Program-made: the position numbers and the translations under genes
Shown: one piece after another, positions 1 through 7,370 of the stretch
Numbering within the stretch: the stretch's first letter is position 1
Layout of the letters: each line of letters starts with the position of its first letter
Assembly: GCF_014203855.1 (NCBI RefSeq)
Contig: NZ_JACHJV010000002.1
Span: 496,001 to 560,000 of the forward strand
DNA: 64,000 bases
Origin: Kitasatospora kifunensis
Lineage (GTDB): Bacteria > Actinomycetota > Actinomycetes > Streptomycetales > Streptomycetaceae
Reading direction: 5' to 3'
The notes under the pieces: generated by a model
What the model was told of the DNA's origin: nothing
What the model saw: the letters and a program-made list of their open reading frames with translations, nothing else
Databases searched by the model: none

Positions 1-2208
1 CTGCGCGGGGAGGCCGGCCAGCCTCCGCTGGAACGCAGCGATGTGACGCAGTGCTCGCTGTTCGCGGTGATGGTCGCACTCGCCGAACTCTGGGGATCGT
101 TCGGCGTGCGCCCGGACGCCGTGGTCGGACACAGCCAAGGCGAGATCGCCGCCGCCTGTGTGTCCGGGGCGCTGACGCTGCAGGACGCGGCCCGGGTGGT
201 GGCACGGCGGGCGGCCGCGGTCCGCGAGTTGGCCGGCGGCCGGATGGCCGCGGTCGCCCTGCCCCGTGACGAGCTCGCGGGGCACCTGGCCGCCTATGGG
301 GGCCGACTCTGCCTGGCGGCTGACAACGGCCCGCACTCGACGGTGGTCTCCGGTACCGCCGACGCGGTGGCCGCCCTGCTCGACGAACTCGGCGGACGCG
401 GCGTGCGCACGACCGCCCTGCCCGTCGACTACGCCTCCCACTGCGCCGAGGTGGCACGAGTCGAGGACCGCCTGCTGCGGGACCTCGACGGGATCCAACC
501 CCTGGTCGCCGAGGTGCCCTTCTTCTCGACGGTCAGCCCCGGCCTAATCGACTCCACCCAGCTGACCGCGCGGTACTGGTACCAGAACCTGCGCCGGCCG
601 GTTGAGTTCCAGGAGACGGTCCGCGCCCTGCTGGAGGCGGGTCACACCGCCTTCATCGAGATCAGCCCCCACCCGGTGCTGTCCCAGTCCGTCCTGGAGA
701 GCGCCGACGCGGCAGGCCGGACGGCCACGGCGTTCGGCACACTGCGGCGCGACCAGGGCGGCCTGCGGCGCTTCCTGCTCTCTGCTGCGGAGGCCTACGT
801 CAACGGTGTGCCGGTCTCCTGGCGGGCGGCGTTCACCGGCGCGCCGGCCGACCACGTCGAGCTGCCGTGCTATCCGTTCCAGCGCGAGCGCTACTGGCTC
901 CCGCCCGGTCGGGTGACCCCGCGCCCGGAACCGGCCGTACCCGCCGTACCCGCCGTACCCGCCACACCTGCGCCACCGGCCGACCGCCAGCCGGTCCCGT
1001 CGACCGAGCCCGCGCTGCTGGCCTTGGTCCGTGACCACACCGCCCTCGTCCTCGGCCATCGCGACCACACCGGCATCGACGCCGACGAGGCGTTCGCCGC
1101 ACTCGGGGCCGGCTCGCTGGCCGCCGTCGAGCTGCGCGCCCGGCTCTCCCGCGCACTCGACCTCCCGCTACCCGCCGCCGTCGCCCTCGATCACGGCACA
1201 CCCCGGGCGCTTGCCGCCCACCTGTGGCGCCTCCTGCGCGACCGCGACCGCGACCGCGATCACGACCGCAACCGCGCTCACGGCAACGGCTACGGCCACG
1301 GCCACGGCCACGGCTGGGCCGAAGAACTGCCTTCCCCACCAACGGTGTCGGACTCACCCGGGCTCCCGGACACGCTCGACGCCCTCTACCAGTACGCCTG
1401 CCGGACCGGTCAGGGTGCGGCCGCCATCGAGCTGATCAGCGCCGCGGCCCGGCTCCGCGCGACCTTCACCGCCGATGCCGCCGTCGAGCACGCACCCGAT
1501 CCGGTCCGCCTCGCCCGGACCGGCGCCGGCCCCGCGCTGCTGTGCTTCCCGTCCTTGCTCCCCACCTCCGGGCCGCACGAGTACACCCGCCTCGCGGAGT
1601 CACTGCGTGGCACCCAGCAGGTGCTGGTGTTCCCACAGCCCGGGTTCGCGGCACGCGAGCCGATCCCACACGACGTCGACGCCCTGATCGCCGCACACGC
1701 CACAGCCCTGGGTCGGCACACCGGTGCGGCGCCGTTCCTGCTGTGCGGTCGCTCCTCCGGCGGACTGGTCGCGCACGCGGTCGCGGCCCGGCTCGAAGAA
1801 CTCGGCCGGCCCGTGAACGGCCTGGTGCTGCTGGACAGTTACTGGCCCGATGCGACCCTCTGGGCCGAGCTGCTGCCGCGTCTGCTCGCCAGCAGCTCGG
1901 TAACCCGGCAGGCCCTCGCGGCGTCCGGCATCAGCACCGACCGGCTCACCGCCACCGGCGGCTACCTCAGGCTGCTCGCCGGATGGCAGCCGACGCCGAT
2001 CCAGACCCCCACGCTGCTGCTGCACGCAACCGAACCGGTCCCGGGCATCACGGCAGACGGCCCGCTCGGCACGCCGTGGCAGCTACCGCACACCGAACTC
2101 GACGTACCAGGCAACCACTTCACGATGCTGACCGACCACTGCGCCGCCCTGGCCACCGCGATCGGCCAGTGGCAGGACACCATCACCACCGGCCCCCAAC
2201 GGACCTGA
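1..2208 (+). CDS. Type I modular polyketide synthase, C-terminal AT-ACP-TE (5' truncated)
   Basis: Final part of a modular type I polyketide synthase; the open frame runs in from the left edge, so 735 residues are visible. Residues about 1-300 are an acyltransferase: GHSQGE with nucleophile Ser45, and YASH at 144-147. Both are the usual signature of methylmalonyl-CoA selection. Residues about 335-410 are an acyl carrier protein with LGAGSL (Ser372, phosphopantetheine site). After a low-complexity Arg/Asp then His/Gly linker (about 413-440) comes a thioesterase with GRSSGG (nucleophile about Ser585) and a late GNHF His, which should release or cyclise the product. No KR, DH or ER lies between AT and ACP, so the last module should leave a keto group (inference). 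The next gene starts 6 nt after the stop. Confidence 0.95.
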   Translation: MRGEAGQPPLERSDVTQCSLFAVMVALAELWGSFGVRPDAVVGHSQGEIAAACVSGALTLQDAARVVARRAAAVRELAGGRMAAVALPRDELAGHLAAYGGRLCLAADNGPHSTVVSGTADAVAALLDELGGRGVRTTALPVDYASHCAEVARVEDRLLRDLDGIQPLVAEVPFFSTVSPGLIDSTQLTARYWYQNLRRPVEFQETVRALLEAGHTAFIEISPHPVLSQSVLESADAAGRTATAFGTLRRDQGGLRRFLLSAAEAYVNGVPVSWRAAFTGAPADHVELPCYPFQRERYWLPPGRVTPRPEPAVPAVPAVPATPAPPADRQPVPSTEPALLALVRDHTALVLGHRDHTGIDADEAFAALGAGSLAAVELRARLSRALDLPLPAAVALDHGTPRALAAHLWRLLRDRDRDRDHDRNRAHGNGYGHGHGHGWAEELPSPPTVSDSPGLPDTLDALYQYACRTGQGAAAIELISAAARLRATFTADAAVEHAPDPVRLARTGAGPALLCFPSLLPTSGPHEYTRLAESLRGTQQVLVFPQPGFAAREPIPHDVDALIAAHATALGRHTGAAPFLLCGRSSGGLVAHAVAARLEELGRPVNGLVLLDSYWPDATLWAELLPRLLASSSVTRQALAASGISTDRLTATGGYLRLLAGWQPTPIQTPTLLLHATEPVPGITADGPLGTPWQLPHTELDVPGNHFTMLTDHCAALATAIGQWQDTITTGPQRT

Positions 2209-2213
2209 GGACC

Positions 2214-4007
2214 ATGAGCACCCCCTACGACAGCGACCTCGTCAAGCTGTTCACCGACCCGCTCCTCACCGACCCGCTCCTCACCGACCCGCTCCTCAAC
2301 CCGGCGGAGCCGACCACCGAGCGGTCGCGAATCGCCGCGCCCTATCTGGGGATACGCCGGCTGCAGTCCCAACTGGACGACGGTCGGCCCCTGCTGGCGG
2401 ACCGTGCCCGGCTGCGCGCCGTGCTGGAACTGAGCGCGGTGACCGACCCGCGCCTGTTCCACGCGATGTTCCTGCACCACTGCATGGCCGTCGGCAACGC
2501 ACTCGACCAGGGCGCCGACGACGCCGACGTAGCCGAACTCGTCTCAGGGCGATGGATCGGCGCCGCGCTGATGACCGAACTGGGCCACGGCAGCAGCAGC
2601 TCGGCCATCCGTACGGAGGCCCGCTACGACCCGGCCACCCGGGAGTTCGTGCTGCACACCCCAGGCCCGGACGCGGCCAAACACCCGGTCAACGTGGGCC
2701 TGGCCGGCATCGCCAGGCTCGGCGTGGTCAGCGCACGGCTGCTGGTCGGCGGGAGGGACCGCGGGACCGCGCTCTTCCTGGTGGCCCTGCGTGACGAGAA
2801 CGGTCCGTGTCCGGGCGTCGTCATCGAGCCGTGCCCGCGGACCTCGCTGCTGCCACTGGACTACGCGACCGTCCGCTTCGACCAGGTCCGGGTGCCCTAC
2901 CGCCGCTGGCTGGGCGACGGCGCCTCCATCACCGAGGACGGCTCGTTCCACGACCCCCTGGCAGGGCCCGACGCCCGAACCCGGCGCAGCCTGGGGATGA
3001 GCCGCTTCGCCTGCGGCGCGGTCACCGCGGGCCTGGCGGCGGTGGCCCGGGCCGGCGTCGCCCTCGCCCTCCCGTACGCCACCCGCCGCCCGACCTTCGA
3101 CCGGCTCGCCGGCGAACTCCCCGCCATCGGCCACCTCAACCAGCAGCGCCTGCTGTTCGGCGCCCTCGCCGCCGCGCTGGCCGCCACCGCCGTCGCCCAC
3201 CGGGCGACCGAGCGGTGCTGGCACATCCCCCCGGGAGGCGGCCGCGGCATCGGCCCCTCGGCGGTCGTGATGCGCGAGCTGGCGCTGGCCAAGGTCACCG
3301 CCAACCTCCTCGCCGACGCCGCCGTGAACCGCTGCCGATCGGCCTGCGGCGCACTCGGCTTCTTCTCGCAGAGCCGACTGATCGACTATCAGGCGCTGAC
3401 GCTGGCATTCCAGTCGGCCTGCGGCGACAACCGGCTGATCCTGCTGGACGCCGCGTGGGCGATGGCCACCGGCCCGGACCACCTCCCGCCCGACGACCAG
3501 CCCGCAGCGGACGCCTGGATACGGCTGTTCCGTACCCGCGAACGCCTCCTGCACACCGAACTCACCGCCGACCTGCGCGCCGCCACCGCGGCGGACGGCA
3601 GCATCTCCTTCGACAGCATCTCCTTCGACACCTGGAACGAGAACACCGAGCTCGCGCAGCAACTCGCCGAGGCCCACGCCGCGCGCACCACGGCCGAGAT
3701 CCTGCACGAGGAGTGGCACGCCCCGACCGCCCCTGAGGCCGCCCGCCCGCTCCTGCACCACCTGTACCAGCTGCACTGCCTCGAGCAGGTGACATCTCAC
3801 GCAGCCTGGTACCTCGCCCAGGGGCTGCTCACTGCCCAGGAGGTGCTCGCACTGCCCGAACGGAGCAACGAGATCTGCCGACAGCTGGTCCACCACACAG
3901 ACGCCCTGACCGGCCTGCTGGAGATCCCCGACGCACTCCTCCACGGCCCGCTCAGCACGGACACCCACCCCGGCGCACCGGTTCCGCCTGGCTCCTGGAA
4001 CGGCTGA
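2214..4007 (+). CDS. Acyl-CoA oxidase/dehydrogenase-like flavoenzyme
   Basis: 597 residues, ATG 6 nt after the polyketide synthase stop, so probably co-transcribed. The segment TELGHGSS (about residue 121) followed by RTEARYDPATREFVLHTP is the flavin and substrate region typical of acyl-CoA oxidases, and the length fits oxidases better than roughly 380-residue dehydrogenases. The likely reaction is FAD-dependent alpha,beta-desaturation of an acyl thioester. Its position suggests tailoring of, or starter supply for, the polyketide (inference). Oddities: the N-terminus holds three tandem TDPLL copies and residues about 463-472 hold two SISFD copies, each encoded by exact 15-nt repeats, so they look like recent slippage duplications. 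Whether it is an oxidase or a dehydrogenase cannot be settled from sequence alone. Confidence 0.85.
   Translation: MSTPYDSDLVKLFTDPLLTDPLLTDPLLNPAEPTTERSRIAAPYLGIRRLQSQLDDGRPLLADRARLRAVLELSAVTDPRLFHAMFLHHCMAVGNALDQGADDADVAELVSGRWIGAALMTELGHGSSSSAIRTEARYDPATREFVLHTPGPDAAKHPVNVGLAGIARLGVVSARLLVGGRDRGTALFLVALRDENGPCPGVVIEPCPRTSLLPLDYATVRFDQVRVPYRRWLGDGASITEDGSFHDPLAGPDARTRRSLGMSRFACGAVTAGLAAVARAGVALALPYATRRPTFDRLAGELPAIGHLNQQRLLFGALAAALAATAVAHRATERCWHIPPGGGRGIGPSAVVMRELALAKVTANLLADAAVNRCRSACGALGFFSQSRLIDYQALTLAFQSACGDNRLILLDAAWAMATGPDHLPPDDQPAADAWIRLFRTRERLLHTELTADLRAATAADGSISFDSISFDTWNENTELAQQLAEAHAARTTAEILHEEWHAPTAPEAARPLLHHLYQLHCLEQVTSHAAWYLAQGLLTAQEVLALPERSNEICRQLVHHTDALTGLLEIPDALLHGPLSTDTHPGAPVPPGSWNG
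2253..2297 (+). repeat. Three exact 15-nt tandem copies inside the acyl-CoA oxidase-like gene
   Basis: Unit ACCGACCCGCTCCTC at 2253-2267, 2268-2282 and 2283-2297. It encodes TDPLL three times, in frame. A second 15-nt pair (AGCATCTCCTTCGAC) lies at 3600-3614 and 3615-3629 in the same gene. Confidence 0.95.
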
Positions 4008-4375
4008 GTTCCCCTGGGTGTGGGTGCTGTTCCGCCGGGGACGGGAATGCGGCCGGGGTTCTGTGTCAAAGGGTCGTCAATGCCGCCGTATCGGTACGAA
4101 CTTGTGCTTTGACGTGCCTGGATGGGGGCCGATAGCGTCCGGTTGACCTTTTCTTTGCCAGCTCTGGGGGTGGCGGCGCCACCACCACATGTCGACCGGG
4201 TCGAAGCTGCTGACCTGGTGGAACTGCGACAGTGCCTGGCCGTCGTCGAAGACGGTGGTGGCCCGGACGCTGTCCGAATCTGTGGCCAGCATGGCATTCA
4301 GGACATGGCCGGACCAGGCGGCACAGGCGAGATTGGAGGGGTACGACCCCACCCCACCGCTAGGAGGAGCTCGCC
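4008..4375. other. Gap without a recognisable gene
   Basis: 368 nt between the acyl-CoA oxidase-like gene and the HD-domain gene. It should hold the oxidase terminator and the HD-gene promoter. The last 10 nt contain a strong ribosome binding site (AGGAGG) for the gene at 4376. Both strands stay open for about 85-110 codons here, but no protein family was recognised; see findings. Confidence 0.5.
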
Positions 4376-5014
4376 ATGACCGAGACGATCGCCGGAATCG
4401 CGGTACCGGACAGCGCACTGGCCGCCGCCGTGACCGAGCTGGTACGCGAGGCCGCGCCGCCGCTGCTGTTCCACCACTCGCGCCGTGTCTACCTGTTCGG
4501 GATGCTCCAGGGCCTGCGTCGCCAGGTCGTGGCGGACCCGGAACTGGTGTATGTCGGGGCGATGTGCCATGACCTGGGGCTGACCGACCGGTTCCGCACC
4601 AAGGACCGCCGCTTCGAGGTCGACGGCGCCGAGGCGGCCCGCGAGCTGCTCACCGCGCACGGCGTCGCCCCGGACGCGGTGCGTCGCGTGTGGACGGCGA
4701 TTGCCCTGCACACCACGCCGGGTGTGCCCGAGTTCATGGAACCGGAGATCGCACTGGTCACGGCCGGTGTGGAAACGGACGTGCTCGGTATCGGCCGCGC
4801 CGACCTGTCGCCGCAGGACCTCGATGCGGTGACGGCGGCGCACCCGCGGCCGGAGTTCAAGCGGCAGATCCTCGCGGCGTTCCACCACGGCTTCCGCGAC
4901 CGTCCGGAGTCCACCTTCGGCACCGTGAACGCGGACGTGCTGGCGCGCTTCGAGCCCGGCTTCGCACGCACTGACTTCGTGGACGTCATCGAGGGCAACG
5001 ACTGGCCGGAGTGA
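4376..5014 (+). CDS. HD-domain hydrolase, cyanamide-hydratase-like
   Basis: 212 residues starting at ATG 4376, preceded by a good AGGAGG site. HD-superfamily metal ligands are visible in order: the His pair in FHHSRR (about 37-38), the His-Asp pair in CHDLGL (about 63-64), and a later His in IALHTTPG (about 117). The compact size and the order of these motifs match the cyanamide hydratase / small HD-hydrolase group. The physiological substrate is unknown; nitrile or cyanamide hydration and phosphohydrolase activity are both possible. It stands alone, with gaps of more than 300 nt on both sides, and no operon partner is visible. Confidence 0.8.
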   Translation: MTETIAGIAVPDSALAAAVTELVREAAPPLLFHHSRRVYLFGMLQGLRRQVVADPELVYVGAMCHDLGLTDRFRTKDRRFEVDGAEAARELLTAHGVAPDAVRRVWTAIALHTTPGVPEFMEPEIALVTAGVETDVLGIGRADLSPQDLDAVTAAHPRPEFKRQILAAFHHGFRDRPESTFGTVNADVLARFEPGFARTDFVDVIEGNDWPE

Positions 5015-5343
5015 CGGATACGCAGCAGGCTCATCCCCACGGATGATCACCACGGCGGTGGCGAAGCTCACCGCGTACCCGGTTGCTCGCCGGACTGGCT
5101 TCATGGCGGCGATTTCCACTGGTGCGGGGTGCGGCAGCCGGGTGGACCCCCGACAGGTCCCTGCTTTCGCGCGTCGAACTCCCCTGAAGAGAGCCATGGT
5201 TGGGGGTGTGGACGTCGTGCGTGATCCCAGGGTTCGCTCCGTGGACCGGCCCGAGGCGAGCCGGGCGGGGTTCGGGTTTCCGTACCAAGTGCTCGGGTGT
5301 GAGCACGATCGTTTCCCGGGTCCCAGCCACCGAGGATGAAGTC
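5015..5343. other. Gap without a recognisable gene
   Basis: 329 nt. No coding region is supported. It contains a small inverted repeat CATCC-CCAC-GGATG at about 5032-5045 and presumably the promoter of the decayed ABC gene that follows. Confidence 0.4.
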
Positions 5344-6240
5344 ATGGCTGACAGGACAGGAAACACACAGTCGGCGAGCCCGCACGCCGTCGCGCGGGCT
5401 GAGGAGCTGAGCAGGGAGTACGGCCGGGGGACCGGCGCCGTGCGCGCGCTGCGCGGGGTGACGCTGGCGCTGTGGCCGGGGACCTTCACCGCGGTGATGG
5501 GACCGTCGGGCTCGGGCAAGACGACCCTGATGCACTGCCTGGCCGGCATGGACCGGCCGACCGGCGGGTCGGTCTGGTGGGGCGGCACCGAGGTGTCCCG
5601 GCTGGCGGAGCGGCGGCTCGCCGAGCTGCGGCGAAGCCGGGTCGGCTTCGTGTTCCAGGCGTTCAACCTGATACCGGCCATGACGGTGGCTCAGAATGTG
5701 GAGCTGCCCGGACGGCTGGCCGGCGAGCGGGTCGACCGGGCGGCGGTGCGGGCGGCACTGGAGCAGGTGGGTCTGGCGGGTCGTGAGCGGCATCGGCCCG
5801 GCCAGCTTTCCCCCGGGGGGGGGCAGCAGCAGCGTGTGGCCATCGCCCGGGCCCTGGTCTCGAGGCCGTCGGCGCTGTTCGCGGATGAGCCCACGGGGGC
5901 GCTGGATCGCCGTACCGGGCACGAGATCCTGGCGTTGCTGGAACTGCGTGAACGCCCGGACCCGACGATCGAGCGGGCCGTCTACTTCTGCATCGCCGAA
6001 CTCCTGACGAACATGGTCAAGCACAGCGGAGCGGACGCGGCCACCGTCGAGGTCCACGCCGATCGGGGACGGGTACGCACGGTGGTGAGCGACAACGGCC
6101 GGGGCGGCGCCTTCCTCGGCGGCGGAAGCGGCCTGCCCGGCCTGCGCGAGCGGCTGGCCGCGGTGGACGGCACCCTGCGGATCGTCAGCCCGGTCGGCGG
6201 ACCCACCACCATCACCGCCGAACTCCCCACCCGCATCTGA
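5344..6240 (+). pseudogene. Deletion fusion: MacB/LolD-type ABC ATPase joined to a sensor-kinase HATPase tail
   Basis: Open frame of 298 residues from ATG 5344 that combines two unrelated halves. Residues 30-200 are an ABC ATPase of the export/FtsX-linked type: Walker A GPSGSGKT (53-60) and Walker B ALFADEP (177-183). From about residue 205 the protein becomes the C-terminus of a NarL-system histidine kinase: N-box LLTNMVKHS (220-228), G1 DNGRGG (250-255) and G2 GSGLPGLRERL (261-271). The ATPase H-loop, any permease and the kinase dimerisation/His region are missing. Such ATPase, permease, kinase, regulator genes are often neighbours in Streptomyces, so one in-frame deletion could create this. 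The ABC signature is also disrupted: LSPGGGQQQR instead of LSGGQQQR, caused by a C5G9 tract at 5810-5823. A working protein is unlikely. Confidence 0.8.
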
Positions 6241-6277
6241 TCGGCCAAGCGCTCCAGCACAGTGGGCGGCGCGCCCG

Positions 6278-7087
6278 TCACGTGCTGCAGACCCAGGCGA
6301 GCCAGTTGCCGCCGCCCGCATGGTCGATGGCCGACTCCTCCGCTTTGGCCTGGGTGGCTCCCTGACCACCCCAGTACGCGCGGGTGGCGGGGTTGTACGC
6401 GATCGCGCCGCAGCTGTTGGCGAACGTCACGAGGACCTTGCAGTCGGAGCGGGGGCACTCGGCCAGCGCTCCTTGATCGGCGGCGTTCGCGGACGGGTAG
6501 TCCCATACTCGCCCGGTACTGTCGTCGCGGCTTACGGCGATGGCGCCGTAATGGTCCGGCTTGGGCGGAGGCGGCGGTGGAGGTGGAGGCGGAGGTAGAG
6601 GTGGAGGCGGCGGAGGCGCGGGCAGGGTCGGCGGGTCGATGTTGGGCGCTTCGAGTGGCGGCACCGTCGGCGGGTCGAAGCCGGGAGTGTCGGATACCGG
6701 ACCGACCGCTGGCGCGGTCAGCGTCGGTGTGGGAGCCGCCTGTTGACTGTCCGAGTGCTGGCTGCTGACCACGGCCGCGCTCGCGAGGGCGACCAGCGCG
6801 ATCGTGCCGACGACACCACCGACGCGGTGGGGCCGCTGCTGGTCGGCGCGGTCGGTCCAGAACCACTGCGGGGCAACGGACGGGTAGCCGGGGTTGCCGT
6901 GCGGGACGTCGATGAGGATCTCGACCTGTGGCCGGTTCCAGCCGCCCGGCACCGGAAACCTTCCGATGTGCACCCAACTGGCGTCCTGCTGGTCGAAGTT
7001 GACTTCGCGATAGCGCTGGGCGAGCAGTTGCACCTCGGCCTGCAGGCGGCTTCTGCGGCGGCCGGCCGCGCTGAGGTCAGCAGCCAT
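6278..7087 (-). CDS. E2-like domain, single membrane segment, Pro-rich stalk and DUF4189
   Basis: 269 residues. Residues about 14-80 resemble the prokaryotic E2 (ubiquitin-conjugating-like) group: the stretch around WVHIGRFPVPGGWN, then a strand with NPGYPSVAPQWFW. This region contains no Cys, so classical E2 thioester chemistry is not expected. Residues about 88-108 are one hydrophobic segment. Residues about 113-177 are Pro-rich, with a near-continuous polyproline run. Residues 180-269 match DUF4189 (YGAIAVS start, Cys 211, 216, 226, 267). With an Arg/His-rich flank before the membrane segment, the E2-like domain should lie in the cytosol and DUF4189 outside (inference). The start overlaps the end of the ubiquitin-like gene by 11 nt, so translation is probably coupled; it is the third gene of the CHAT operon. 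Confidence 0.8.
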   Translation of the reverse strand: MAADLSAAGRRRSRLQAEVQLLAQRYREVNFDQQDASWVHIGRFPVPGGWNRPQVEILIDVPHGNPGYPSVAPQWFWTDRADQQRPHRVGGVVGTIALVALASAAVVSSQHSDSQQAAPTPTLTAPAVGPVSDTPGFDPPTVPPLEAPNIDPPTLPAPPPPPPLPPPPPPPPPPPKPDHYGAIAVSRDDSTGRVWDYPSANAADQGALAECPRSDCKVLVTFANSCGAIAYNPATRAYWGGQGATQAKAEESAIDHAGGGNWLAWVCST

Positions 7088-7370
7088 ACTCGTAGCGGGG
7101 GACGATCGTCACGTCGGTCACGCCGTTCGGCAGCGGATCCTGGTCCGCCACCCGCTTGATCTCGCCGTTCGGCAGGGTGGCCATCACCCAGTCGTCCTCC
7201 CTGATGCCGGCCGCCAGCTTGAGGTGGCCCCCGGTAGGCCGGTCCTCTCGCACATCGACCACTTCACCGTTGATCACGTAACGTCCTATCTCCTGCTTCC
7301 TCTGGTCTGGTTGAACGGTTGAGTCACCACGCTGGAGGTTCGGTGTTGGAGGGTCACTCGCCTCCGGCAC
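7077..7370 (-). CDS. Ubiquitin-like (multiubiquitin-domain type) small protein
   Basis: 97 residues if read from GTG 7370, which overlaps the CHAT gene by 17 nt. An internal GTG at 7277 has a better-placed ribosome site (GGAGATAGGA just upstream) and would give 66 residues beginning VINGEVV. The core (strand YVINGEVVDV, then TGGHLKLAAG, then DVTIVPRYE) fits the multiubiquitin-type beta-grasp fold. The C-terminus is PRYEYGC and has no di-glycine, so conjugation by the usual tail chemistry is not predicted without processing or different chemistry. It sits between a CHAT protein and an E2-like protein, which supports the ubiquitin-like reading. The family call comes from motif resemblance only. 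Confidence 0.7.
   Translation of the reverse strand: MPEASDPPTPNLQRGDSTVQPDQRKQEIGRYVINGEVVDVREDRPTGGHLKLAAGIREDDWVMATLPNGEIKRVADQDPLPNGVTDVTIVPRYEYGC

Noticed and set aside
1224..2213. Plus-strand extension of the acyl-CoA oxidase frame upstream of 2214
   Set aside because: It is Arg/Pro-rich out-of-frame text over the polyketide synthase; the true start is ATG 2214, just after the synthase stop.
5026..5050. CRISPR-like repeat (GTGATCATCCGTGGGGATGAGCC read on the minus strand is partly similar to type I-E repeats)
   Set aside because: Single copy, short stem, no second repeat or spacer pattern and no cas gene in the window.
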